Of a DNA stretch of 59,749 nt, positions 33,878 through 42,580 are shown in pieces; the stretch's first letter is position 1; the number at the start of each line of letters is the position of its first letter. The notes beneath the pieces were generated by a model. That model made no database searches and had not been told where the DNA came from. It worked only from the letters and a program-made list of their open reading frames with translations. The DNA is taken from NCBI GenBank assembly GCA_003140095.1, contig PLIU01000109.1, forward strand, positions 1 to 59,749. The letters are read 5' to 3'. The position numbers were made by a program, and so were the translations under genes. Origin of the DNA: Verrucomicrobiales bacterium. Lineage in GTDB: Bacteria > Verrucomicrobiota > Verrucomicrobiia > Limisphaerales > Palsa-1400.

Positions 33878-36688
33878 GTGGTTACGGTCAAGACCCAATA
33901 CAATTTGAAGAACGCAAAGGAATACTTTGAGGAACATCTTTGTGTTGGTGAATACTACGATGAGGGGCAGAGGGTAGCCGGCCAGTGGTTTGGCCTGGGA
34001 GCGAAACGGCTCGGTTTGACCAGCAAGGTTGGTGCGGAAGCATTCCTGCGTCTTTGTGAGAACCGGCATCCAGTTTCGGATGACACATTGACGCAACGAC
34101 GGAATACCACGCGAACAAATCATGCTGGGGGTAACGCCGCCAATCGCCGGATTTTTTATGACTTCACATTTTCGCCGCCTAAATCAGTGTCGGTGGCGGC
34201 ACTGGTCGGGGCAAATGACCGGATTTTGGAAGCCCATGCCCAAGCCGTTCGGTCCGCATTGAAGGAATTTGAGGCATTTGCCACAACCCGCGTTCGGATC
34301 GGCAAAGCGGACGACGACCGCTCCACCGGCAATTTTGTCGCTGCCCTGTTCACACACGACACTTCGCGGGCCTTAGACCCGCACTTGCATACCCACTGCA
34401 TCGTTTTCAACGCCACGTTTGATGCGGTTGAGAATCGTTGGAAGGCTCTACAAAACTTTGAATTACTGCGGGCGCGAAAATTCGCAGAGAACGTCTATTA
34501 CCATGAACTTACCCGCAAGCTGCGCGGGTTCGGCTACGAAATTCGCAACCTGACACGGGGCGATTTTCAAATCGAGGGCATGTCGGAAACGATCTGTGAA
34601 CGCTTTTCCAAACGGGATGCTGAAATTGACAAGGCATTGACAGAACTGCTGGCTGACAAACCCGAATTGGCGACGGCAAACTTCAAGGCGTTGCGCGCTC
34701 AACTCGCGGTCGAGACACGCGCTAAAAAGCACAAGGATTTGAGCCAGAAGGAATTGCGGATGTTGTGGGACTCGCAATTGAACGAGGGCGAACGTGCCGC
34801 TTTGGGCCAGCTTCCAAAGCGTTCAGAAAAAGCCACTAACGACCCGGTGAGCGTCAATGAAGCCGTCCAGTGGGCAGAGGACCATCTGTTTGACCGCAAT
34901 TCCGTCATGCTGGAATGCCAACTTTGGCAGCACGCATTGGAACGAGGACGCGGTGAAAATTTCTCCGTGGACGAACTCAAGAAATATACGCGCCAGCGGC
35001 CATACATTCGCAACTTGGAGCGTCCTGCGGAAGTGACTCTGCGGGAAGTCCTGTTGCGCGAATGGGAAATTGTTCAAATTGTCAAGGTTGGCGCGGGGAA
35101 TTGTCGTCCGCTGGTGGAAAGGTCCGGCGCGACAGACCCAAAATTGGATGAGGAACAACGTCTGGCTTTGGAGGCTCTGATGCGCTCTAACAATGTGGTC
35201 TCGTTGTTCCGTGGCGGCGCGGGCACAGGCAAAAGTTTCCTTCTACGTGAACTGGTCCGGCAAGTCCAACTATCGGGCGAGCGCGTGGTCGTGCTTGCGC
35301 CGCAGCGCCAACAAGTCGTGGACATGGAGAGAGCGGCATTTCCTTCACCGACGACGGTGACGAATTTTCTGCTCAAAGGTGAACTGACGGAAGGAGCAGT
35401 CATTGTCGTGGACGAGGCCGGGCAAATAGGCGGTCGCCAGATGGTTGATTTGCTTCGCTTGGCCTCGGACCGACATGCGCGGGTAATTTTATCGGGTGAC
35501 ACGCGTCAGCATGGAGCGGTCGAGGCATCTGATGCGTTGCTGGCCATCGAGCGGTATTCGGAGGTCAAGCCGGTTGAGCTTCACACAATCCGCCGTCAGG
35601 ACCCGGCTCTTGGCCGTAGCAAAAGGGAAAGTTCCGAAATCCGGCGGTATCGCAAAGCGGTGGAAATGGCGGCGGCGGGCAAATTGGCCGAATCATTTGA
35701 GCGGTTGGACAAAATGGGCGCGGTTGTCTCCTGCGGCTTCGGTGAACAGGCCGACGAACTGGCTGATGAATTCGTCCGGCTGACAGAATTAAAATCTTCC
35801 GCCGTGGTCGTGTCGCAAACCTGGGCGGAAGTCCATCGTGTCAATTTAAAGGTGCGGGACGCGCTTAAAGCAAAGGGATTGCTTGGCGCAAATGACGTTG
35901 CGGTTCAAGCATTGGACAAACTGGATTTGACCAACGCGCAAAAGCGCGACAAACGGTTTTACCCCCAGGATGCGACGATCGTATTCAACCAGAAAGTACG
36001 GCAAGCCGAACCTGGGATGCGTGGGAAGTTGGCGGGCATCGTCAAAGCCGGCGTCCTGGTCGAAATTGACGGCAAATGCGTCATGGTCTCAAACAAGATG
36101 TTGGATAAAATCAACGTCTGCCTGCCGCGTGAAATTCGCCTCACACAAGGGGACAAACTTCATCTGAAAGCCAACCGCAGACTGGCTTCCGGCACTCGCA
36201 TTACTAATGGTGAACTGGTTGTCGTCAAATCTATCGGCATCAATGGAGACATTGAACTGACGGACGGACGAATTCTGGACGAAAGTTTTCGTGAATTTTT
36301 GTCCGGCTATGCCGTCACGTCTTATGGTTCACAGGGGAAGACGGTGGATTACGTTCTTTTTTCCGATTCCACCATCAAGGCCGCGACCAACGCGCAGCAA
36401 TGGTATGTGACCATTTCGCGCGGTCGGCGGGGCGTCCGCATCTTTACGCCGGATAAAATGCAACTGCGTGAGAATTTAGTCCGCTCCGGTCATAGGCCGC
36501 TTGCTTTGGAATTTACCGGCAAGATGACTCTATTCAATCGCAATCCCCTTTGGGACCGGCTGCATAGGCATCTCCTGCGGTTTGGCCAGCGCGCCGCTGA
36601 TACGTTTTGCCGGTTAAAGCAATCCCGACGTCATTCCAAACCAGGACAAGAACATGAACACCAAAACGCCCGAATGTTACACCACTGA
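33878..36688 (+). CDS. MobF-family relaxase/helicase (TrwC/TraI-like)
   Basis: 936 residues starting with GTG at 33878. The relaxase domain occupies about 1-300. Catalytic tyrosines are in GEYYDEG (26-27), followed by WFGLGAKRLGL, and the metal-binding histidines are in LFTHDTSRALDPHLHTH (157-173). A superfamily 1 helicase follows, with Walker A RGGAGTGKS near 445, VVDEAGQIG near 509 and a C-terminal SYGSQGKTVDYVLFSD. It nicks oriT, stays attached to the 5' end and unwinds the strand for transfer. TrwC is about 970 residues, so this is full length. The downstream 116-residue gene overlaps it by 35 bases. Confidence 0.92.
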   Translation: MVTVKTQYNLKNAKEYFEEHLCVGEYYDEGQRVAGQWFGLGAKRLGLTSKVGAEAFLRLCENRHPVSDDTLTQRRNTTRTNHAGGNAANRRIFYDFTFSPPKSVSVAALVGANDRILEAHAQAVRSALKEFEAFATTRVRIGKADDDRSTGNFVAALFTHDTSRALDPHLHTHCIVFNATFDAVENRWKALQNFELLRARKFAENVYYHELTRKLRGFGYEIRNLTRGDFQIEGMSETICERFSKRDAEIDKALTELLADKPELATANFKALRAQLAVETRAKKHKDLSQKELRMLWDSQLNEGERAALGQLPKRSEKATNDPVSVNEAVQWAEDHLFDRNSVMLECQLWQHALERGRGENFSVDELKKYTRQRPYIRNLERPAEVTLREVLLREWEIVQIVKVGAGNCRPLVERSGATDPKLDEEQRLALEALMRSNNVVSLFRGGAGTGKSFLLRELVRQVQLSGERVVVLAPQRQQVVDMERAAFPSPTTVTNFLLKGELTEGAVIVVDEAGQIGGRQMVDLLRLASDRHARVILSGDTRQHGAVEASDALLAIERYSEVKPVELHTIRRQDPALGRSKRESSEIRRYRKAVEMAAAGKLAESFERLDKMGAVVSCGFGEQADELADEFVRLTELKSSAVVVSQTWAEVHRVNLKVRDALKAKGLLGANDVAVQALDKLDLTNAQKRDKRFYPQDATIVFNQKVRQAEPGMRGKLAGIVKAGVLVEIDGKCVMVSNKMLDKINVCLPREIRLTQGDKLHLKANRRLASGTRITNGELVVVKSIGINGDIELTDGRILDESFREFLSGYAVTSYGSQGKTVDYVLFSDSTIKAATNAQQWYVTISRGRRGVRIFTPDKMQLRENLVRSGHRPLALEFTGKMTLFNRNPLWDRLHRHLLRFGQRAADTFCRLKQSRRHSKPGQEHEHQNARMLHH

Positions 36689-37004
36689 TTCACAAGCTCG
36701 TTGCTTGCGCGTTGAAACGGCGGCAACCCGCTTTCTCGTGCTGCCGCTGGATCAATTCGTATTCGCGGAATTGACCAGCGACGACAAGGAGCAAAAGCTG
36801 CGTCTGGTTTTCGCCACGCATGAAATTTTGATTTCCGGCCATGTTTTGCAGCGGATTGAAACCGCCATCCATCGGCTTGAACTGTCAGGCATCATGAAGT
36901 TGCCTGAAAAATATCATGCGCTGATGGGTGAAGGTCAGCCGAAAATTCGGGAAATTACCGTGGCGGAAAGCAACCCTGTCACTGAACAAAACCGATTAAA
37001 CTGA
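36654..37004 (+). CDS. Hypothetical protein, 116 aa, overlapping the relaxase gene
   Basis: It starts with ATG 36654 inside the last codons of the relaxase, after a CCAGGACAAG ribosome-like stretch. The product is soluble, with a regular beta-rich middle (TRFLVLPLDQFVFAEL, KLRLVFATHEILISG) and a helical LQRIETAIHRLEL. The family is unknown. Co-transcription with the relaxase suggests a transfer-related or host-adaptation role. The alternating hydrophobic pattern makes it a convincing gene. Confidence 0.65.
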   Translation: MNTKTPECYTTDSQARCLRVETAATRFLVLPLDQFVFAELTSDDKEQKLRLVFATHEILISGHVLQRIETAIHRLELSGIMKLPEKYHALMGEGQPKIREITVAESNPVTEQNRLN

Positions 37005-37283
37005 TGAGAATGGTAGGTTCGCGTTCGTAGATCAAAAAGTAATGTCTGTACCGGTTCAAAAATTTCCCGTGTTTCTCCGCCTGTGCGCATCAATAGGGCC
37101 AAAATTTGTGGCGGAATTTATTGATATTTCACAATGGCGTCGTTAATGCTCAACACCACTTTTTCGATGTAGGCTCGGTTCGTGGATGTTAGAGCATGAA
37201 AATCTCCTGCCGTGCTGGAGAGATTGACGTGGTACGAAGTTTTGGCCGTAACCATCAAAAGAATGCCTCCAATAACCATTGCG

Positions 37284-37320
37284 CCCCAAGTGAAGAATTA
37301 CCGGCACTCTGGTCTTTCTG
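37284..37320 (-). pseudogene. Short integrase remnant
   Basis: These 37 bases match 53575-53611, inside the integrase gene, at 31 of 37 positions, and on the minus strand encode the same VPVILHLG peptide. The bases around it (37143-37391) read as a frame with no other integrase motifs. It is a scrap of a related integrase gene left by an earlier insertion or deletion. The rest of 37005-37492 shows no gene. Confidence 0.65.
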
Positions 37321-37492
37321 AGACTTGGTGAACAATGATTCTTGCCGGTTTTGGGTGGTGGTATTTGCCCGTGATGCTCACAAAATGACATACAGATTTG
37401 GGTTCCCTCGCGTCATTCGTCCCTCGCATGAAGCTATTTCAGCACGACACTTCAACATTTGCTGTCCGGCACATTGACTGCTGTAAGGTGAT

Positions 37493-38344
37493 GTGCGTTT
37501 TCGCTTGAGCGCGGTCATCGTTTTTGTTGTTGCACTTTTTAGGGTGCAGGCTGCGCCGATCTCAATTGCGGAGTTCCCATTTCAGTTTCGAGAAGGCTTG
37601 TTGTGGGTTGAAGTTAGCGTCCCGCAGTCAGACAAGCCGCTCCACTTCCTCCTGGACACCGGGGCTGGAGCGAGCCTCATCAATCTCAGTACGGCGAAAC
37701 GGCTAGGAATGAATCTTGGCCGCAAGATTGTCGTTCGTGGCGTGGACACGACACTCCCCGGCTATTGGCAAAAACTATTATCCGTCAAAGCCGGCGTTGT
37801 GGAGTTGCCCAGCAATTACGTCGCAGTTGACTTGGGGCGGTTAAGCAGTTCGTGTGAACAAACCGTGGATGGCCTCATCGGCGCAGATTTCTTTTGCGAT
37901 CATGTGGTCCAGATAGATTTCGATGCGCAAAAAGTCCGTCTTCTGAAACCGGAGAAGGCCAGAAAATCCGACGAATCGGTGCCACTACAACTCCGTCCGT
38001 GCGGAATGCGTGTGTCCATCAGCGTGGATGGCCAGAAGCGTCAGTGGGTTCGTCTTGATACAGGCTGTGCCACGGCGTTGCAGTGGGTGACTTCAGAAGT
38101 GCCCGACCAATGCACTCACCAAATAGCTTTAGGGTTGGCTCAAATCTCGGTCCCGCAAACCGAAACGACAGTGGGCATCGGCAACCACGAATTTGAGAAC
38201 GTCCCAACCGGCCTGCATGAAAAGGCCATCTTTTCCGGCGAGGCTGGTTTGCTTGGAAATGGCCTGCTCTCCCGTTTTTCCAGCATCACGATTGACACGA
38301 AATTCAACTGCTTGATTCTGGAACAGCGTTGCCCCGCAAAGTAA
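37493..38344 (+). CDS. Secreted retropepsin-like aspartic protease, two-lobed
   Basis: 283 residues starting with GTG at 37493. A signal peptide is visible (LSAVIVFVVALFRVQA, about 5-20). Two DTG active-site motifs occur, LLDTGAGASLI near residue 54 and RLDTGCATALQ near residue 187, so the protein looks like two fused retropepsin-like lobes that could form one active site. LIGADFF after the first lobe and LLGNGLLSRF after the second are the typical flap-side motifs. It probably acts in the periplasm. It is convergent with the arsenic operon, and its link to metal resistance is unclear. Confidence 0.8.
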   Translation: MRFRLSAVIVFVVALFRVQAAPISIAEFPFQFREGLLWVEVSVPQSDKPLHFLLDTGAGASLINLSTAKRLGMNLGRKIVVRGVDTTLPGYWQKLLSVKAGVVELPSNYVAVDLGRLSSSCEQTVDGLIGADFFCDHVVQIDFDAQKVRLLKPEKARKSDESVPLQLRPCGMRVSISVDGQKRQWVRLDTGCATALQWVTSEVPDQCTHQIALGLAQISVPQTETTVGIGNHEFENVPTGLHEKAIFSGEAGLLGNGLLSRFSSITIDTKFNCLILEQRCPAK

Positions 38345-38352
38345 GAACCGCC

Positions 38353-38799
38353 TCACGTTTGGGAGGCAGCCATAGGACAGACTTCCCGGCACCACTGTTC
38401 AATTTTGGCTTTTATCAAGTCTCGAACTTCGCGGGTCTTGGCTAGTTTTTCCTCAGCAGAGCCTTGAAAACTTGATGGATCAGGGAAGCCCCAATGCAGA
38501 CGTTTTGTGACACCTGGAAAAATCGGGCAACGTTCCGCGCTTGTTTCATCGCAAACCGTGATGACGTAGGCAAACATTTTGCCAGACTTGACGAAATCGA
38601 ACACTCCCTTGGTCGCGTTCCGGGAAATATCAATGCCGATTTCTCGCATTGCTTCGACGACAGTCGGATTAAGTTTGCCGGGTTCAAGTCCCGCGCTGTG
38701 GACCTCGAATTCGTCACCGCAAATTTGGTTCAGGAAAGCCTCTGCCATCTGGCTCCGCGCGCTGTTGTGAATGCAGATAAACAATACTCGTTTTCTCAT
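38353..38799 (-). CDS. arsC: Arsenate reductase, low-molecular-weight phosphatase type
   Basis: 148 residues from ATG 38799, which has AAGGA six bases upstream. The P-loop is [14 protein letters not shown] (9-22) with the nucleophilic Cys9 and Arg15. The later cysteines, in [14 protein letters not shown] near 77-86, supply the redox relay of the thioredoxin-coupled class. It reduces arsenate to arsenite in the cytoplasm. It is the last gene of the arsR-aquaporin-DUF6428-arsC operon, and the aquaporin-like channel is the likely export route, since no ArsB or Acr3 pump is seen. Confidence 0.92.
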   Translation of the reverse strand: MRKRVLFICIHNSARSQMAEAFLNQICGDEFEVHSAGLEPGKLNPTVVEAMREIGIDISRNATKGVFDFVKSGKMFAYVITVCDETSAERCPIFPGVTKRLHWGFPDPSSFQGSAEEKLAKTREVRDLIKAKIEQWCREVCPMAASQT

Positions 38800-38817
38800 A
38801 ATTTTCCTTCGCATCGT

Positions 38818-39327
38818 TCAGTCACACTTTTTGTCTCCGCCGCAGCAAGTGGAGGCTGTTGATTCCTGCCTGAAATTGACTGTGAGGGGATTGAAGTCGG
38901 CTGGTTGTGCGACCGGGGGTTTGCATTTTTCAGGCGCCAAGCAAGCTGTGCGTCGTTCTGTCAAACGCAAAGTAATTTCTCTCGGCGAAATGTCGGCTGA
39001 TTCCAGGGGGAATTGGCTGATGAAGCCGATCTCATGTTCGACATCTACCTCCAGGTCGTTGGACGCGAGAAAGGAGTGTGCCTTTTCGAGTATCTTTAGG
39101 AGTTTGCCCGCCGTAAGTCGATGGTCCACGTCATCGGAAAACCACGTTTGCAAACGGCACAAAGAATAGCTGCGGAGTGTGCCGCCGCAATCTACGAACT
39201 TTTTGTCAATCCGCGCCACTTCCGTGACGTGAGCATGGACGGGAACAAAATCCCCGTTCGGCAAAAGAAACCGAATGTTCGCGTCAGGCTGTTTGCTGAG
39301 GTTTTCTTTGAGTTCATTGAGTTTCAT
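38818..39327 (-). CDS. DUF6428 family protein of the arsenic operon
   Basis: The start MKLNELKENLSKQPD at 39327 gives 169 residues; a longer open frame to 39507 overlaps the aquaporin gene and is not used. The N-terminal 130 residues match what I remember of DUF6428, commonly found beside arsR and arsC. The C-terminus ends in STCCGGDKKCD, a cysteine cluster that could bind arsenite. Exact function unknown. It lies 5 bases after the aquaporin stop and 18 bases before arsC. Confidence 0.75.
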   Translation of the reverse strand: MKLNELKENLSKQPDANIRFLLPNGDFVPVHAHVTEVARIDKKFVDCGGTLRSYSLCRLQTWFSDDVDHRLTAGKLLKILEKAHSFLASNDLEVDVEHEIGFISQFPLESADISPREITLRLTERRTACLAPEKCKPPVAQPADFNPLTVNFRQESTASTCCGGDKKCD

Positions 39328-39332
39328 AAATA

Positions 39333-40019
39333 TCAGGAATTCAATTGTGAGCCAGAGCAGCAGTCCGTCTCTCGGAAGGCGCAGCAGGCTGGAACCGCCA
39401 GCGCCGCACCAATAATCGGTGCGAATATGTAAATCCAAAGAAATTGGATATGGCCGCTGACAATGGCAGGCGCAAGGGAACGAGCCGGATTCATTGACGC
39501 CCCGCAAATTGGCCCGGCAAACATCGCCTCCAGACCGACGATCGCGCCAATGGCAACACCAGCCGTGATTCCTTTTTCTTTTGAGCCAGTTGAGACGCTC
39601 AAGATGACCAGCATCAAAAGGAACGTCAGCACCGTTTCGAGGATAAAGCTCTGTCCCGAGGTCCCGGCTGGCAGCGTCGCGCCGAGTTTCTCATCCGAAG
39701 GAAACAAGAAGCGGAGCAAGCCGCTGCCAGCAAATGCGCCCCCGATTTGAGCGAAAATGTAACCCGTCACTTCCTGCCACGGAAAGCGCTGCGCTGTGGC
39801 AAAAGCCGTCGTGACAGCGGGGTTAAAATGTGCCCCGCTCACGTCGCCGAAAGTGTAAATCATTGCCAGAATAATCAGGCCAAAGGTGATCGAAATGCCG
39901 ACGTGGGTGATCGCGCCGTTGCTTGCGCCATTGATAACGATTGCGCCTGTACCGGTGAAGACCAGTCCAAAGGTTCCCAAGAATTCGGCAACCAGCTTTT
40001 TGGCGTATTGTTTCGTCAC
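39333..40019 (-). CDS. Aquaporin/glycerol facilitator family channel of the arsenic operon
   Basis: 228 residues, GTG start at 40019. Six membrane helices and the two pore motifs GAHFNPAVT (about 63-71) and GASMNPARS (about 174-182) identify the MIP family. In several bacteria an aquaporin (AqpS) replaces the arsenite efflux pump and lets arsenite made by ArsC leave down its gradient. The operon position makes that the likely role here. The C-terminus has extra cysteines (CCAFRETDCCSG) that may bind arsenite. Confidence 0.88.
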   Translation of the reverse strand: MTKQYAKKLVAEFLGTFGLVFTGTGAIVINGASNGAITHVGISITFGLIILAMIYTFGDVSGAHFNPAVTTAFATAQRFPWQEVTGYIFAQIGGAFAGSGLLRFLFPSDEKLGATLPAGTSGQSFILETVLTFLLMLVILSVSTGSKEKGITAGVAIGAIVGLEAMFAGPICGASMNPARSLAPAIVSGHIQFLWIYIFAPIIGAALAVPACCAFRETDCCSGSQLNS

Positions 40020-40024
40020 CCGAC

Positions 40025-40046
40025 TATATTCGCATAGGCGAATATA
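40025..40046. promoter_or_regulatory. Palindrome resembling an ArsR operator
   Basis: TATATTCGC-ATAG-GCGAATATA is a perfect 9-base inverted repeat with a 4-base spacer. ATTCG...CGAAT half-sites are typical of ArsR/SmtB repressors. It lies between the arsR stop (40063) and the aquaporin start (40019), so it could control a promoter for the resistance genes rather than arsR itself. Confidence 0.65.
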
Positions 40047-40062
40047 ATGGCAACAGGAAACA

Positions 40063-40413
40063 TTAGCAGCACCGGCCTGACTGTTTCAATTTCGCGAGGC
40101 GGGCCTTGTCTTGCCGAAGCTCAGGGACTTCCTCAGAGCAGGACGCCAAACATCGCATCAGGTTTTTGTGAAATGTCGTCTTTACGGGGACGAGCGAATA
40201 ATACATCCAAAGCCCTCTTTTTTCCGTTGCAACCAATCCTGCTTTACGCAAATAAGCCAGATGGCGGGAAGCGGTCGGTTGGGGAACTTGAATAATGTCC
40301 ACCAAGTCGCAGACACACATTTCGCCTTCGAGGAGAAGATACAACAAGCGCAACCGTGTCCGATCCGAAATAGCTCGGAATTTCAATTCCGCGTTAGGCA
40401 AGGTGTTGGCCAT
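40063..40413 (-). CDS. arsR: ArsR-family arsenic-responsive repressor
   Basis: 116 residues. Winged HTH with QPTASRHLAYLRKAGLV as the recognition region and the alpha-3 metal motif GEMCVCDLVD (30-39), in which Cys33 and Cys35 are the classical arsenite ligands. A third thiol could come from the C-terminal GRCC. It should repress until As(III) binds. It is the first gene of the operon, 43 bases ahead of the channel gene, with the candidate operator in that gap. Confidence 0.9.
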   Translation of the reverse strand: MANTLPNAELKFRAISDRTRLRLLYLLLEGEMCVCDLVDIIQVPQPTASRHLAYLRKAGLVATEKRGLWMYYSLVPVKTTFHKNLMRCLASCSEEVPELRQDKARLAKLKQSGRCC

Positions 40414-40533
40414 TCGTTCCCATTAAGCCTTCTTTTTGTTCCAGAGGAAAGCTCCGTTGAGGGAGAAAAGCCGATTCGGCACGATTCAACCGCCAGAAAG
40501 TTTGGTCCGTCTTTTCTCTATTTTCACTTTTTT

Positions 40534-40563
40534 TGAGGGGTTTGCTCGACTGTGGCGTATTAA
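40534..40563 (+). promoter_or_regulatory. ECF-type promoter, copy 1
   Basis: TGAGGGG, 15 bases, CGTATTAA. Identical spacing and near-identical boxes recur at 41174 and 42522. A CACTTTTT tract lies just upstream, as in copy 2. It ends 17 bases before the start of the first DUF3347-like gene, so the leader would be short. Confidence 0.75.
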
Positions 40564-40580
40564 AGTACTACTCGACGATT

Positions 40581-41111
40581 ATGAAAAGACCATTACTAAT
40601 CGCGAATCGGGGAAAGATTCGTCGTCGGGTAATTCTGCAAATTGGAGCGATTGCCCTGCTGATATGCGCTGTGATTATTGGCTTGGTTGCCTGGGCATTA
40701 TATCCGAAGCATTTGACCGAGTCTGAACGTGCGGCGCTCGTGGAATACGAAAAAATCCGGCTTGCTCTGGCCAACGATGACCTTGACGCAGCCTCGCGTT
40801 CTGCCGGGAATCTTCAGACACGTTTTACCCAATTGCCAATTTCCGATCAGGCGTCCGCTTTGCGTCAATGCACTTCGCTGGAATCCGCCCGACATATCTT
40901 TAAGGAAATGAGCCAGCACGCCATAACCCTTGTGCGCGGGGCGGACGGCTATTTCATCGGGGAGTGTCCTCCTGGGAACGGCTGTCCAATCAATTGTTCC
41001 CCCTGCCGGATGGATGAGTTTGGCCCTTGGGTGCAAATTTCCCCCGAACTCAAAAACCCATACATGGGAAAGGCAAGCCCGCGATGTGGCGTGTTGCGTC
41101 CAGCACGCTGA
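40581..41111 (+). CDS. Membrane-anchored DUF3347-like copper-locus protein
   Basis: The start MKRPLLIANRG at 40581 gives 176 residues. One N-terminal membrane helix (LQIGAIALLICAVIIGLVAW) is followed by a periplasmic helical domain. The C-terminal GECPPGNGCPINCSPCRMDEF and NPYMGKASPRCG share the KNPYMGK signature with the DUF3347 protein at 42581. Clustered Cys and Met suggest copper binding. It is preceded by ECF promoter copy 1 and is probably induced by metal stress. The ribosome site is weak. Confidence 0.7.
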   Translation: MKRPLLIANRGKIRRRVILQIGAIALLICAVIIGLVAWALYPKHLTESERAALVEYEKIRLALANDDLDAASRSAGNLQTRFTQLPISDQASALRQCTSLESARHIFKEMSQHAITLVRGADGYFIGECPPGNGCPINCSPCRMDEFGPWVQISPELKNPYMGKASPRCGVLRPAR

Positions 41112-41173
41112 TAATGAGCCGGGTTGCGCCTTGAGCATTTCCCCTCTGGCCCCACTCCTATTCTCACTTTTTC

Positions 41174-41203
41174 TGAGGGGTTAGCTTGGCTGCGGCGTAT
41201 TAA
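41174..41203 (+). promoter_or_regulatory. ECF-type promoter, copy 2
   Basis: TGAGGGG, 15 bases, CGTATTAA. The surrounding bases (TCACTTTTT upstream, GG before CGTATTAA) also match copy 1. It precedes the run of 41260, the anti-sigma-like gene and the CnrX-like gene, which would place the regulators under their own sigma factor. Confidence 0.78.
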
Positions 41204-41259
41204 GGGGTGTCGATAAACAGCCCCGAAAACCTCGGAGCACAAAGAAAGGTATGATAATT

Positions 41260-41634
41260 ATGAAAAGAACATTTCTAATCGCGGCTGCGGTAGCGGGTGC
41301 GTTCACTCTTGCGGCCAACGTGCAGGCTGGGTCGCCCAAGGGAGATCAATGGGCCGAGAACCACCAGAAGGTCGCCGCGCCAATGGCCACAGATCAAATA
41401 AACAAACCAGTTTCAGTCGGATACCGGGCTGTTGGTGATGACGGCATCGCCGCCTCACCCAAATTCCGTCAAATGCTCGACGACAGGAAGGCTCGGGAAG
41501 TGGCAGCGAACACCATGCAGGACGTTGATTATGCCAACGCCAAGCGTCCTTCGTATTCACCCCATGATTCGCGCTTTGAGGCGGCATGGCGCGATAACGC
41601 CGTCTCAGAAGTCCAAGTTGCGCCGCTCAAATAA
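41260..41634 (+). CDS. Periplasmic protein of unknown function in the copper locus
   Basis: 124 residues starting at ATG 41260, which has GAAAGG ten bases upstream; the ATG at 41251 is too close to it. A clear signal peptide ends at NVQA (about 21-24). The mature protein is small and charged, with no Cys and no recognised domain. It is the first gene after ECF promoter copy 2, hence probably among the most strongly induced. Confidence 0.72.
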   Translation: MKRTFLIAAAVAGAFTLAANVQAGSPKGDQWAENHQKVAAPMATDQINKPVSVGYRAVGDDGIAASPKFRQMLDDRKAREVAANTMQDVDYANAKRPSYSPHDSRFEAAWRDNAVSEVQVAPLK

Positions 41635-41707
41635 CTGTCGCACGAGGACCGATCTCGATAGAGTCAAAGTGGCGGCGGTTATTTCCGCCGCCCTTTGCTG
41701 ATTGAAT

Positions 41708-42049
41708 ATGAACACCAACGAATCAAGCGACGAAGACAAGGCCCTTCGCAAATTGCTCAATGAATGGCGGACGGAGGCTTCTCTCCCGCCGCGCTTTCAG
41801 GATTCGGTATGGCAGCGCATCGAACGAGCACAGACGCCGGCCTCGCCTTCGATGCTTCAGGTGATCGCCCATTGGTTTGCGACGGTGATTCCTCGCCCCG
41901 CATTTGCGGTTTCTTATATGATTGTGCTCCTCGCTGGCGGCGGAGCATTCGGTTGGGAACACGCGCGGAAGGAAACTACGCACATCAAGGACGACTTGAG
42001 CGAGCGATACGTCCGTGTGCTCGATCCATACCAGACACCTCGCGAGTAA
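41708..42049 (+). CDS. Probable membrane anti-sigma factor
   Basis: 113 residues. The cytoplasmic N-terminal region (about 1-60) includes LRKLLNEWRTEASLPPRFQDSVWQRI (given here as 26 positions, key residues W18 and R19), typical in layout of short anti-sigma proteins. One membrane helix (AFAVSYMIVLLAGGGAFGW, about 64-82) and a short periplasmic tail follow. It has no zinc HxxxCxxC motif, like CnrY. It lies 4 bases before the CnrX-like gene. The call is by layout and context, not by a domain hit. Confidence 0.6.
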   Translation: MNTNESSDEDKALRKLLNEWRTEASLPPRFQDSVWQRIERAQTPASPSMLQVIAHWFATVIPRPAFAVSYMIVLLAGGGAFGWEHARKETTHIKDDLSERYVRVLDPYQTPRE

Positions 42050-42053
42050 TTCC

Positions 42054-42515
42054 ATGAAGCGAAGCCTGTTCATTCTCGTGCTGGGGTTGTTTATAGGGGC
42101 GGCAGCTTACGGTTGCATTTACTCCGTTTGCATGTCACCGGCCCGCGCTATGGAACGGAGCCAGCGACCCGAACTGGCTTGGCTGAAAGAGGAGTTCCAT
42201 TTGAGTGACGCCGAGTTCAAGCGGGTTTCCGAACTTCATGCCGCCTACTTGCCGCATTGCCGGGAAATGTGCCGCAAAATAGACGAGCAGAATGCGCAAC
42301 TTCAAAAACTGTTGGCAGGAGCGACAAACACGACGCCGGAAATTGACGCGGCCTTGGTCGAGATCGCGCAACTACGGTCTGGATGTCAGCGGATGATGCT
42401 GCGTCATTTTTTCGAGGTCAGCCAGACTATGCCCCCGGAACAGGGCAGCCGGTACCTTGCTTGGGTGAAGGGAAAAGTCTTCGCGGCCGACTATGGCATG
42501 AACGGACAAAAGTAG
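42054..42515 (+). CDS. CnrX/Spy-like periplasmic metal sensor
   Basis: 153 residues with an N-terminal membrane anchor (LFILVLGLFIGAAAYGCIYSV starts at residue 5) and a four-helix periplasmic domain of the heavy-metal-resistance type. Helices include LSDAEFKRVSELHAAY and HCREMCRKIDEQNAQL. His, Cys and Met residues (HCREMC, CQRMMLRHF, QTMP) could bind copper or another metal. In CnrYXH systems such a sensor controls release of the sigma factor from the anti-sigma protein encoded next to it. The final LAWVKGKVF is typical of the group. Confidence 0.72.
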   Translation: MKRSLFILVLGLFIGAAAYGCIYSVCMSPARAMERSQRPELAWLKEEFHLSDAEFKRVSELHAAYLPHCREMCRKIDEQNAQLQKLLAGATNTTPEIDAALVEIAQLRSGCQRMMLRHFFEVSQTMPPEQGSRYLAWVKGKVFAADYGMNGQK

Positions 42516-42521
42516 ATTCTT

Positions 42522-42551
42522 TGAGGGATTTTCGATTTTGAGACGTATTAA
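42522..42551 (+). promoter_or_regulatory. ECF-type promoter, copy 3
   Basis: TGAGGGA, 15 bases, CGTATTAA, 30 bases before the DUF3347 gene at 42581. One base differs from copies 1 and 2 in the -35 box and the spacer is unrelated, which argues for functional conservation rather than recent duplication. Confidence 0.72.
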
Positions 42552-42580
42552 GAGGCGCCCGGTCAATCTCAAAAATTAAA

